This document shows positions 1-7,366 of a stretch of 11,026 bases of DNA, one piece after another. Source of the stretch: Euperipatoides rowelli (lineage: Eukaryota; Onychophora; Udeonychophora; Euonychophora; Peripatopsidae); the NCBI GenBank assembly GCA_003024985.2, contig PXIH01S0009171.1; one strand, given 5' to 3'. The translations under genes were made by a program, and so were the position numbers. The notes under the pieces were generated by a model, which was not told the origin of the DNA, did not search any database, and saw nothing but the letters and a program-made list of their open reading frames with translations. Every line of letters starts with the position of its first letter. Position 1 is the stretch's first letter.

Positions 1-145
1 TAACAAACTTGACATACTTCTGCGAATGATTTTCCACATTCTGAATAAAATCTTGATAATTTTTAACATTTTTAAACAATGTTTCATGCCAAAAAAGCTG
101 AAAACTGTCTTCAGCAAAAGCAAGAGGAGGCGAAGCCGCAGCCAT
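1..145 (-). CDS. 5' coding exon of an unidentified cellular gene, partial at the window edge
   Basis: An ATG at 145-143 opens 48 codons with no stop, and the frame is still open at base 1. The peptide begins MAAASPPLAFAEDSFQLFWH and continues with a mixed polar and aromatic segment ending in KYVKFV. An Ala/Pro-rich start followed by a balanced, helix-prone composition is typical of a cytosolic or nuclear protein. I see no signal peptide or membrane segment. The start context (GCAAGATGGCTGCGG on the minus strand) is a strong Kozak-type site, and this stretch is clearly richer in CpG and GC than its surroundings. A possible splice donor (GAA|GTATGT) lies near bases 12-18, so the exon may end just inside the window. 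I do not recognise the family. The start and frame are seen directly; that it is a real gene is inferred from context and composition. Confidence 0.62.
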   Translation of the reverse strand, partial: MAAASPPLAFAEDSFQLFWHETLFKNVKNYQDFIQNVENHSQKYVKFV

Positions 146-158
146 CTTGCGCATGCTC
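138..158 (-). promoter_or_regulatory. YY1-like and NRF1-like motifs at the start of the left-edge gene
   Basis: On the minus strand GCATGCGCAAGATGGCTGC spans the initiator ATG. CAAGATGGC (141-149) matches the YY1 consensus, and GCATGCGCA (148-156) matches a half or near-full NRF1 site. In animals this pair is typical of TATA-less housekeeping promoters, with YY1 sites sitting just downstream of the transcription start and overlapping the first ATG. I infer that transcription starts a few tens of bases to the right and runs leftward. No TATA box is visible at the expected distance. Confidence 0.5.
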
Positions 159-560
159 TGTGACTTATTTAATCATTTTATTATTATGCAAGATACTACT
201 CTGAGTAATTGACATATGCTCTATCTGAAAATTTATTCCATTATGATGTATGAAATCATATTAAAAAAATAATAATGGTGACGATCGTTAGTAAGCTACT
301 TAGAAAAATATTCATACTAAACATATTTAATATGGTAGGACTTTGTAATTTGGAGGAAATATTTATTAAATAATTATTTTTATCTATCCCATTCAATTTC
401 AAGTGGATTGAATTCTTATTTTTTATTTTTTAAAAATTATGAATTTATTGGCATGTATAACTTTCTTCCCCTTCAAGCTATCAAGTTGCTGATTAAACCT
501 CATAAGTAATACCTCATTATGTGCTGAGTTGTTAATTTACAAGTTGATCAAAGAAAATTT
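146..560. other. AT-rich upstream flank, no gene seen
   Basis: After the promoter-like motifs the sequence drops at once to high A+T with stops in all frames. I see no coding signal, RNA gene or clear transposon end. It probably forms the upstream flank of the left-edge gene. Confidence 0.4.
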
Positions 561-1210
561 TTAAAAAAAAAATTCAAATTTTTTTTAAATTTTTTTGGCA
601 TCCATTTTGAATCCACCATTTTTAATAATTAAGGACTTAGTAAATTTTCAAGGAAAATTTTTTTGTGGCCATCTTGGATTTTTTGCTTTATGGGTAATGC
701 GTCCATTCCACCATTTTGAATAAATTATGTTTTTTTGAAAAAAATTTCTAAGGTATTTGTGTATGTTTCTACACTTCCGGTCCACCATCTTGGATTTTGC
801 ATGATTGGTAATGTGGGCCAGAACCTAAACCGGAAGTGCCAGTTAATGGAGTGACCTTGACCTAAAACACTAAAACAGGAACTGGAAGTTGGCCATCTTG
901 CATTTTTTGAGTGCCCTTGACTTTGACCTAGATTTCTAAAACAGGAAGTCGAAAATCTGAAATGACATCACTTCCGGTCTTAAAATCCTCTAAAACAGTA
1001 AAACATAGTTGGCCATCTTGGATTTTCCAATGCATTATGGGATATATATTACCCATAATACATCATAATATAGCATCATATGATGTCATTTCCTCTTAAA
1101 CCCCCTTAAACCTAGCCAAAACAGGAACCGGAAGTCGGTTATTTTGGATTTTGAATGACCTTGACCTTTGACCCTGATCTGGAAGTGACCAAACCAGAAA
1201 CTGAAAGTGG
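560..1210. repeat. Degenerate tandem array of ~107-126 bp units with YY1/ETS/nuclear-receptor-like words
   Basis: The phrase CCATCTTGGATTTT or a close variant recurs at about 668, 784, 891, 1011 and 1137, giving intervals of about 116, 107, 120 and 126 bp. Earlier, weaker copies (CCATTTTGAATC) lie near 577-615. Between them the words CCGGAAGT or its complement (774, 829, 971, 1128), TGACCTTGACC (852, 1156) and AAAACAGGAA recur in partly conserved order. This is a diverged tandem or nested repeat, not a gene, as stops fill all frames. The longest receptor-like run, TGACCTTGACCTTTGACC at 1156-1173, holds three direct half-sites. I cannot assign the repeat to a named family. Confidence 0.6.
1034..1085. 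repeat. Two adjacent palindromes inside the tandem array
   Basis: ATTATGGG (1034-1041) and CCCATAAT (1052-1059) form an 8-bp inverted repeat around an AT-only spacer. It is followed by a perfect 12-bp palindrome, CATCATATGATG (1074-1085), which runs into a CRE-like TGATGTCAT. They look like parts of one repeat unit and could be chance in AT-rich DNA. Confidence 0.35.
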
Positions 1211-1239
1211 GCCATAAACACCAAATTACACTTACTGCT

Positions 1240-2930
1240 ATTTAAAATAAAGTAAATAATAAAATAATGTTAATTAAAATATTAAATTAATGTCGTCAGT
1301 TTGAATACCTCTTTCACCTGTCAAAATAATTTTGTTTTAAAACGTTATCTGTATTATACTGATTGTTTTACTCAACAATGTCTATAGTTATATATATTAT
1401 AGCCTACAATGTATATTTAAAATAGAAGTTTTGTTCACTATTCTTCCTGCTTTATAAATGTTTTTTGTTATTTTTTTTAATGTTAAAAGCAAAGAATCTC
1501 ACTGATGTGATAAATCAATTCATTACAATAACCCTTCAGAATTTCTTCTATTATTATCTAAATTTGGGAAACATCACAAGAGTATCATTCATTAATTATT
1601 ATCCTTTTAGATTCACAGAAGATACCATACAAGTAGAGCAAAAACAAAGGTTTTAATCCAGCCCCAAGATGCATTTGACATAGTAAGGGTAATCATTTGA
1701 GCAAATTGGGCGTTTTGGGATTTGTCACAGGGTTTACATCAATCAATTCTTGTGTATAACGTCATGCTTGACAAGTCACATAACTTCTTGACCAGATGTG
1801 AAAACATATTAAGGTGTATTATGGGATTAAAGCTGTATCTATGTCTAGCATCATAGAATTGGTCAAGTATTGATGGAAATTTTTGAGTTCACATGGAAAT
1901 TGTCAAAGTTTATCAAAAATTCCCAAATATCTTCACAGAAACAGCTGACCATTGCTGAATGCTGCTGAAAGTGCAGGAAGTAACATAGCCAAAAATGAAG
2001 TAGGAATTTAGCATACCACAGTCATGCCAAATCGTATAGTGAAATCTCTGAGTTAATCTAACCATTTTTGGTGGAAGTTTGAGTGATTTGTCAAGATTAA
2101 AATAATGTGACATTGAAAAAATAAGTTATTTTAGCCTACTTTATTCTTTATTTTAAAGTTTCGTTAATAGTTTTAGGCCTGATTCTGATCAGTTTTTTGT
2201 TCTATAATTGGATAATTGGATCTATTACTTTTATAGAGATTATTATGTTTGTTAATTTTTTTCTATTCATTCCAGTACGTTTTGATAATTATAATTGTAA
2301 CAAATGTTATATGTCGATGTGATGTTGCGTGATAGCTATAGTTCTCATAGAGAGCCAATGGGTTTAAAAAATTATACTTCAGCATTTCTCAAATCAATGA
2401 GATATGCAAATTAGGAGTTTATAAAATTGGACTTACCTTCAATTGAAAAAAGTGTGGCTCAAGCTCCAAGTATTAAATCACCTTTGCTTTAAGACAACCA
2501 TGGAGTTTTTAAATAAGTAAACCTCAGTCAAGGGCAGAGCTCACTTAATATAGCGTGCTGAGATGCTGCATCCTATGACATAATCAACCTTGGACAGGTA
2601 GGTATGACCCCGGGAGTGTCAGTACCACTCCGATTTTTTCCAGATCTGAGTGCCAGGTGATGCATTTTTTTATATACACAAGACTGTTAAATGTAGTGTA
2701 AAAAGAAATACACCTACCAGATCTGCATCTTAAAATGGAATGCTGAAGCTGGGAATACACACCTAGAGGAATCATTACCGAGAAATTCAGGAAAGTAATT
2801 AGAAATACCATTGAATACTCAAGGAACAGATGAAGGGCATCAATTATTTGACATGATAGAAGGTTGTAAATATTGTAAGCAAAAGCCATTTCAACTTTGG
2901 GGTGAAACATTTTAAAAAAATAATAACTAA
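1240..2930. other. AT-rich intergenic stretch, no supported gene
   Basis: I read this stretch on both strands. The longest open frames (minus 2584-2910 with 108 codons, minus 1913-2113 and plus 1465-1656) have composition expected of chance frames in AT-rich DNA. They show no recognisable motif, no good start context and no matching neighbour. There is no RNA gene and no transposon end I can identify. Confidence 0.45.
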
Positions 2931-2964
2931 ATTATTCTGAAATGACTAAAAATTTCAGAATAAT
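2931..2964. repeat. Perfect 13-bp inverted repeat with 8-nt loop
   Basis: ATTATTCTGAAAT (2931-2943) is followed by an 8-base spacer and its exact reverse complement ATTTCAGAATAAT (2952-2964). The mixed composition makes it less likely to be trivial than a run of A/T. There is no T-run or coding neighbour to mark it as a terminator. It could be the core of a small inverted-repeat element or a local fold-back. Confidence 0.6.
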
Positions 2965-4049
2965 CTCAGATTTGGGACATTAACTTCATGCAGAAAAGAG
3001 CACTCCCCCTTGCTATATGAAATTGAAAGTCGTGAAATGCACTTTGTGCTAAAAGGCACTTCTGTAGCTTCTAGAATTCAATACATATCTTGTTAAACTG
3101 CAACCTGAGGGTAATACTTAACAATTTTTCTATTCCAAATTTACAAGAAAGTTTAAAACCAGAAGAATTCAAACAGAAGTATAACTGATTTATAAACAAA
3201 TAAACTAGAGAAACAAAAACCTAAAATTGTCCAATAAAATAATATATTAATCCATAGCCAGAATGTCTTAAGCTGTGAGAACCAATCCTTAAGAGAGTAC
3301 AGAAACCCAGTTCTATATAGCCGGTATTCCTGAACTTTAAGAGATTGAAAATTCCCACTGATTGCTGGTAGACTTTTAACTTTTTCTTGTTCTGTGCCCC
3401 TACCACAAGTCAGCAGCAGTCCATTGCAGATAAATCCTGATGCCAGAAGTTGTTTTCATCTCAAACCCAAAACTTGGATAATTGCAAACAAGAAGGATAT
3501 TTTACAACTTGAGCCTAAATCTAATAAAAACTTCTACAGGTTTTTATTTTTTACTTTAAAAATATTTTCTCTTTTTTTTTAAAAAAAAAAAGGTGTGCTA
3601 ATAGTGCTGCTTCGTTTGATATTTTTATTGCTCTGTAGAAAGCAAAACTTTTAAAAAAAAAATTATTTTTTTTTATTTTTGCCAAATAGAGATTGACAAA
3701 TATCTAATTTAATCTTTCATGCTTAACCTATTTTATTTTTTATTTATTTTTTTATGTTCAAATTATTTATTGTCATGTGATTCGTGATATATTAATTTAA
3801 TTGTTTATAATTTTTTTAAATATTTGAAAACGGGATATAAAACCATTTTTTTAATTCTTAAATAAATGCCATTATCGACTTGATATGTTTTAAGGGCAAT
3901 CATATTGAACTTTCACATTCATTTTTAACTTTAATATTATTATGATTAATTTTGAAAAGTTAATTTTAACTTAGTCGTTAACCTTATCTTTACTTAGGAT
4001 ACTAATATGATTGTGCTAAGTGATGTACTTCTCGATTTGTATCTAGTCA
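2965..4049. other. AT-rich intergenic stretch with A/T runs
   Basis: No gene is supported here. The stretch holds homopolymer tracts, notably T9 followed directly by A11 at 3572-3591 and A/T runs at 3651-3673. The short open frames at 3221-3406 (minus) and 3394-3582 (plus) overlap on opposite strands and have no recognisable motif. I looked for a second copy of the 7219-7366 LTR here, because the retrotransposon's 3' end should lie on this side, and found none by eye. Confidence 0.4.
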
Positions 4050-4054
4050 ACCTA

Positions 4055-4490
4055 AATGAACATAGCCAAGCACAAACTTTTCTGTCTCTTCTTGTAATTC
4101 CTTAATTCTATTGTCTGAAACACTTATCATGACACACAGTTCAGTGGATGTGTTTTCAGATGTGTCAACCTTAGTGTTAATACTAGGGGCCAGGAACAAA
4201 GTGTAGGGATGCATGATATCTTTGCCATCGCATCAGAAGACTTTGTTAAGCCTACCAGGGGTTTATGATCAGTCTGTACTTGAACACTTCGCCCATATAC
4301 ATAGTAGAGAAAATGTACCAGGACATGAACAGCTTCTAGTAACTCTTTTTCATTCTGAGAGTACTTTGTGAGAACTGCTGATGTATAAGTGACGGGTCTG
4401 TTATCCAGAAGCAACATCAGGCCAACTCTATATGAACTAGCATCAGCTGAAATGACCAGTGGGTGGTCTGGTTAAAATAGTGAAGTACTG
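4055..4490 (-). pseudogene. RNase H domain remnant and connection segment of the Gypsy pol
   Basis: The frame contains SADASSYRVG (first catalytic Asp at 4442-4444), then RPVTYTSAVLT, an NEKELLEAVHV block with the catalytic Glu, and VQTDHKPLVGL with the second catalytic Asp at 4268-4270. These are the hallmark motifs of Ty3/Gypsy RNase H, which removes the RNA template during cDNA synthesis. The segment is open from about 4465 to 4127, with a stop (TAA) and a frameshift just upstream near 4465-4480. The usual end of the RNase H domain is scrambled after the AKISCIP stretch. A short tail in another frame (about 4062-4146, containing SVSDNRIKELQEETEKF) resembles the linker that leads to integrase, but no integrase follows. 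Confidence 0.85.
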
Positions 4491-5141
4491 GTGCTTTTGC
4501 CAACAATTCCTTTAATGACTCAAAACTAGCCTGCTTGTTGCTATCCCAAGTAAAATAATTCACCTCTTTTTTTTAATAAGGTCCATAAAAGGTGTGTGTT
4601 ATTGGAAAAATGTGGTACATACTGCATTAGGAATGTGGCCATGCCCAGGAGCTTTTGTAGGTCCTCTTTGTTTTGTGGTGACAGTAGATCTATAATGACT
4701 TTCACTTTATCATTATCTGGTTTTATTCCATTTAGGGTGAATATCTGACCCAAAAATTGAACTGCTGGTGTTTCCAGTTGTAAATTACAACTGGAAAAAA
4801 GGACAGTTTCCAGTTGTAATTTGTCATTTTTCAATTTGAGGTTGACCTCTCTGGCAGTTTGGAGAATACATCTTATCTGTTGACAGTGTCTTGCAATGTC
4901 ATTGAATCCTATGATGATATCATCAAAATATGGCCTAATGTTGGGATGATTCTAAAAAATCTTGTCCATGTCATCTGAACAACTCTGGTGCACAGTTTAA
5001 ACCAAATGGTGTTATAAACATTGTTAGTTTTGAGCTGGACTCATCAAGCTTGAGATGCCAGAATCCTTTAATTTGTGTTAAATAATGTGAAATGTTTTGT
5101 GGCTTGTAGTTTTGAAATAATGTGTTGGAATTCTGTAATGT
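4491..5141 (-). pseudogene. Reverse transcriptase, palm core to thumb, of the Gypsy pol (broken)
   Basis: The catalytic box YFDD is at 4919-4930, followed by an III strand. Upstream lie GFWHLKLDESSSKLTMFITPFG-type residues (about 5000-5070), and downstream the FLGQIFTLNGIKPD and LGMATFLMQYVPHFS blocks (about 4590-4770) typical of the Ty3/Gypsy thumb and connection. The motif after ITPFG is shortened to LNCAPELF, so part of the usual RLPFG region is deleted. There are frame changes near 4970 and 4835 and a frameshift after 4541. The apparent methionine start at 5168 lies inside the later insertion and is not a real start. No functional enzyme could be made. Confidence 0.9.
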
Positions 5142-5364
5142 AACCCTTCCGGGCCATGGCCATGCCATCTTCTCATAGTCTTATTGGAACCATTCATATT
5201 TATGTCATGGGATCGAATAACGCTTTTTCCTTTTGTATATTATGTAATTTCAATTTGTTATAACTTATATGCTTTTTTTCTATGAATAAAAATATCGTAT
5301 CTCTTTATTTGTACGTTTACAGTGAATAAATATATTTTTAAAAAAAAAAGGAATTCTGTAATGT
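5127..5364. repeat. 15-bp target-site duplication flanking the retro-insertion
   Basis: GGAATTCTGTAATGT is present at 5127-5141 and again at 5350-5364 with no mismatch. On the minus strand the word lies in the RT's conserved HYRIP-like segment, where only one copy is expected, so the second copy arose with the insertion. Perfect identity argues that this event is younger than the decay of the host element. Confidence 0.85.
5142..5349 (+). mobile_element. Poly(A)-tailed retro-insertion inside the RT (5'-truncated LINE or mRNA fragment)
   Basis: The 15-bp word GGAATTCTGTAATGT occurs exactly at 5127-5141 and 5350-5364, and the RT reading resumes on both sides of it, so 5142-5349 is an insertion with a target-site duplication. 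The insert is 208 bp, ends in A10 (5340-5349) and has AATAAA at 5325-5330, 9 bases before the tail, with another at 5285-5290. That is the structure of a LINE-mediated insertion of a polyadenylated RNA, oriented on the plus strand. It has no tRNA-like A or B box and no clear coding frame. It may be the 3' end of a LINE truncated at its 5' end or a piece of an mRNA 3' UTR; I cannot tell which. Confidence 0.85.
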
Positions 5365-5615
5365 GGTCATTTAATTGCCTCATTCAGATGATGAGCATCT
5401 AGGCATAATCACATTTTACCTTTTTTTTGTACAATCATTAAATTGTTGACCCAATCAGTAGGTTCTTCCTCTCGTCTACTGTAGTTCTTTCCTGTCTTTT
5501 CTAGTGTTTGTGGGATTCTACATGGAGCAGCAATAAGTGGAATTACATTGTCTTTTAAAGTGATGCTGTAAGTGCCTTGAAGGCACCCTATGCCAGTAAA
5601 CACATCTTTGAGCAC
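5365..5615 (-). pseudogene. N-terminal reverse transcriptase segment of the Gypsy pol
   Basis: The frame holds DVFTGIGCLQGTYSITLKD, then IAAPCRIPQTL, then EEPTDWVNNLMIVQKKGK, the usual opening of Ty3/Gypsy reverse transcriptase. In another reading step an LCLDAHHLNEAIK stretch (about 5369-5407) follows. About 14 residues are missing between the APCRIP and EEPTDW blocks compared with intact relatives, and a stop follows the KKGKM stretch. The protein context is upstream protease and downstream palm core, in correct order. A non-functional remnant, confidently identified. Confidence 0.88.
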
Positions 5616-5990
5616 TTATATATCTTGTGGAGTTTGTTTTTTATATGCTGCACTGTTTATAGATTGCTGTATCAAATTTAATTGTGTTGTATTAGATATA
5701 AAAGTTATTTTCTTTATCAATTTTAAGTCTCTGCACATTGGGAGTTCCAATATTGGCTTTGTGTGTTTATTTAATATTATAAAGTTCAAAAGTGACAATT
5801 TAGCATTAATGATGCAAGGTTATTTGAACTGTTCCACTAAAGGCAGCTTCTGGCCAGAATATTTCAATACCCTACTGTGTTTGGTTTGACAAGCCATTTA
5901 TTTATTATGACTTTTCTTACTGTGCCCCTGTATCAAGTTTGAATCTTATATTTTTATTTGCAACCTCTATGGTCTCAAACCATTCTGTTC
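5616..5990 (-). pseudogene. Retropepsin-like aspartic protease remnant of the Gypsy pol
   Basis: An ETIEVANKNIRFKLDTGAQ stretch ends at 5920, with the active-site triad D-T-G at 5926-5934. A TAA stop at 5917-5919 follows directly. About 100 residues downstream, PILELPMCRDLKLIKKI matches the ILG-type strand and C-terminal helix of retropepsins, with Gly of the usual LG changed to Glu. The enzyme would cut the Gag-Pol polyprotein; here it is broken by at least one stop and frame changes between 5800 and 5920. It sits between the knuckle remnant and the RT, as expected. Confidence 0.85.
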
Positions 5991-6079
5991 TTGACTGCAA
6001 GTCATCAATATAGAGCTCCCCCAAAACAAAATATTCATCCTGTTCATCATTTTCTAACAAACTTACACTAGCTGCCTGT

Positions 6080-6175
6080 TTACATTTTTCAAAACAGAAA
6101 CTTTGAAAACAGACAGCATAGGGTGCACAATAATGATATTGTGCACCATATGCAGGGAACTTACCTCTATGATGT
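6080..6175 (-). pseudogene. Degenerate zinc-knuckle region of Gag (nucleocapsid)
   Basis: On the minus strand RGKFPAYGAQYHYC resembles the RGxCPAYGxxCxxC core of a Gypsy CCHC knuckle, with Phe where the first Cys is expected. Additional Cys residues follow. The fold binds zinc and packages element RNA; this copy has lost ligands and probably cannot bind. The segment coincides with a near-perfect 38-bp inverted repeat (6116-6153). It leads in the same frame into an acidic linker and then into the protease. Confidence 0.65.
6116..6153. repeat. 16-bp inverted repeat (15/16 paired), 6-nt loop, in the knuckle region
   Basis: GCATAGGGTGCACAAT (6116-6131) and ATTGTGCACCATATGC (6138-6153) pair at 15 of 16 positions around the loop AATGAT. 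In the minus strand this lies across the zinc-knuckle remnant. It could be a local templated inversion during decay or a real RNA hairpin of the element; only other copies of the family could tell. Confidence 0.7.
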
Positions 6176-6419
6176 CTACTTCACAATTTACATATGAGTT
6201 ACCAACAGATGACATTATTTGTGTTGATTTTTGATCAGGTTGAGAAAAAATTTGCTTTGTGTATGCTCTTGTGTTTGTAATTTTGATAATGACAAGAGTG
6301 GGATGCTGTGGTGGTATTTGTTGAATTTTGATTCAAATTTTGATGATTAATTCTAACACTGTGTCTGATCGTATTCTTGTTACCTGAGCTTAACATGTTC
6401 AAATAAGCACTTTATACAC

Positions 6420-7012
6420 CAGATGTTTTTGTTTTTGACATTTGAATCGCATGTAAATGTGATGCTTCCACTATTTTTCAATGTTCAATTAATTTATCTA
6501 GTCAAGTTTTGATCTCTTAATAATCTTTCTCTTATACTTCCATCATACAGGAGATGTATTATTCAGTCACGAACATTTCTGTCTTTTCTGCACGTGCAAA
6601 ATTCACATTGATCTGCTTGTAGTTCTATTTTTGTTATTTATTTATTTACTATAAAGTCTCCAAAAGATTGAGCATATTCCTGTTTAATTTCATTTAATAT
6701 AAAGGATGCCATGGTCATGTTTTTGTTAAAGCAAAGAGCTAGTCAAATTTAACAAATATGTCATCTAAGGTTTGCACTTCACCCTCTCTTAATGGAGGAA
6801 ATGTGAAGGTTTGAAAATGTAGTTTTAAGTTGAGTCCACAAATTGTAAGAATATAGCAATATTTTAACTTGGTGTTCATCCTTATGGTATTTTAAGGCTA
6901 GTCTATATGACATGAAGTCATTTTTCCATTGGCTCCATGCCTCCACTGGATTTGTAATAGAAACAAATGGCACAATCGGCTGAATGTTTAGCACCTTTTT
7001 CTTTTTTACACA
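6420..7012 (-). pseudogene. Gag capsid-region remnant of the Gypsy element
   Basis: The 6779-7012 frame holds PFVSITNPVEAWSQWKNDFM and then DEHQVKILLYSYN, the W-x-x-W/F-K and LL blocks that open Gypsy capsid domains. Further along, in changed frames, IFVKFD, QADQCEFC and IRERLLRDQNL (6498-6536) match the later capsid helices in the right order. Gag would build the particle in the cytoplasm. The apparent start at 6994 is GTG and the frame is open upstream to a TAG near 7028, so the true ATG has been lost. Several stops and shifts break the rest between 6740 and 6420. Confidence 0.8.
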
Positions 7013-7039
7013 GTTGGGTTTAGTCTAGTTTCAGAAAAA

Positions 7040-7193
7040 GAAGTTAATGTGAGGAAGTTAATGTGAAGAAGTTAATGTGAAGAAGTTAATGTGAAGAAGT
7101 TAATGTGAAGAAGTTAATGTGAAGATGTTAATGTGAAAAAGTTAATGTGAAGAAGTTAATGTGAAAAAGTTAATGTGAAGAAGTTAATGTGAA
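7040..7193. repeat. Eleven 14-bp tandem repeats in the retrotransposon leader
   Basis: The unit GAAGTTAATGTGAA is repeated 11 times end to end (7040-7193). Differences are confined to the first two bases, one base at position 3 (GATG at 7124) and the last base of copy 1. It starts 7 bases from the primer binding site and ends about 28 bases before the gag frame, so it lies in the element's 5' leader. A 14-base period cannot keep a reading frame, so it is not coding. Near-identity suggests recent slippage or unequal exchange. Confidence 0.9.
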
Positions 7194-7200
7194 GATAAAC

Positions 7201-7218
7201 ATTCCACTCCTGACTCCA
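7201..7218 (-). other. Primer binding site, resembles tRNA-Leu 3' end
   Basis: The minus strand reads TGGAGTCAGGAGTGGAAT directly next to the LTR boundary. It matches the complement of the acceptor end of animal tRNA-Leu (TGGTGTCAGGAGTGGGAT) at 16 of 18 positions, from my knowledge of that tRNA's sequence. This site primes minus-strand cDNA synthesis. Its exact abutment to the LTR end supports both calls. Confidence 0.75.
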
Positions 7219-7366
7219 TGTTGTATTATATTTACCTTCTATTATGTTTGTTATAAAATTCAAGATAACACCATGCAAAGTATTATGTAATGTCCACCAA
7301 AGGTCAGCATTGACTGGTGCTCCTCTGGTGGTGTTACTCTTTATTAAAACACACAACACCACAACA
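7219..7366 (-). repeat. 5' long terminal repeat of the Gypsy element (148 bp)
   Basis: The LTR starts TGTTGT and ends ACAACA on either strand, a 6-bp terminal inverted repeat of TG...CA type. Its inner end touches the primer binding site. On the minus strand AATAAA at 7340-7345 may serve as the polyadenylation signal. The length is short for animal Gypsy elements but within the range of Mag-like ones. No second copy is visible in the window, so the ends rest on the PBS and the terminal inverted repeat rather than on an LTR pair. Confidence 0.75.

Larger units (their letters stand above)
4050..7366 (-). mobile_element. Degenerate Ty3/Gypsy-type LTR retrotransposon, 3' end lost
   Basis: Reading the minus strand from high to low coordinates gives LTR, primer binding site, leader, gag, zinc knuckle, protease, reverse transcriptase and RNase H, the order of a Ty3/Gypsy (Metaviridae-type) element. 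Similarity to known domains can be traced to about base 4055. Integrase and the 3' LTR are absent from the window, so the 3' end was deleted or displaced. All domains carry stops and frameshifts, and a later retro-insertion splits the RT, so the copy is inactive and old. The short LTR and simple gag with a knuckle suggest a Mag-like lineage; that placement is a guess without a tree. Host-cell copies of such elements spread by reverse transcription in cytoplasmic particles, but this one can encode no full protein. Confidence 0.9.

Noticed and set aside
1465-1656. 63-codon plus-strand open frame, and a similar minus frame at 1913-2113
   Set aside because: Low-complexity AT-rich composition, no motif; expected by chance.
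2584-2910. 108-codon minus-strand open frame
   Set aside because: No recognisable motif, poor start context and composition of a chance frame in AT-rich DNA; the stretch has no neighbouring gene or transposon end.
3572-3591. T9A11 tract as a retroposon tail or terminator
   Set aside because: No target-site duplication could be found around it and such runs are common in this AT-rich sequence.
2965-4049. 3' LTR or integrase of the Gypsy element
   Set aside because: Read by eye for a copy of the 148-bp LTR and for integrase zinc or DDE motifs; none found. A sensitive alignment could still reveal a very diverged piece.
5590-5889. 99-codon plus-strand open frame
   Set aside because: It is the antisense shadow of the protease and RT start of the Gypsy element.
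7040-7193. Possible CRISPR array
   Set aside because: The 14-bp units are directly adjacent with no spacers, and the context is a eukaryotic retrotransposon leader.
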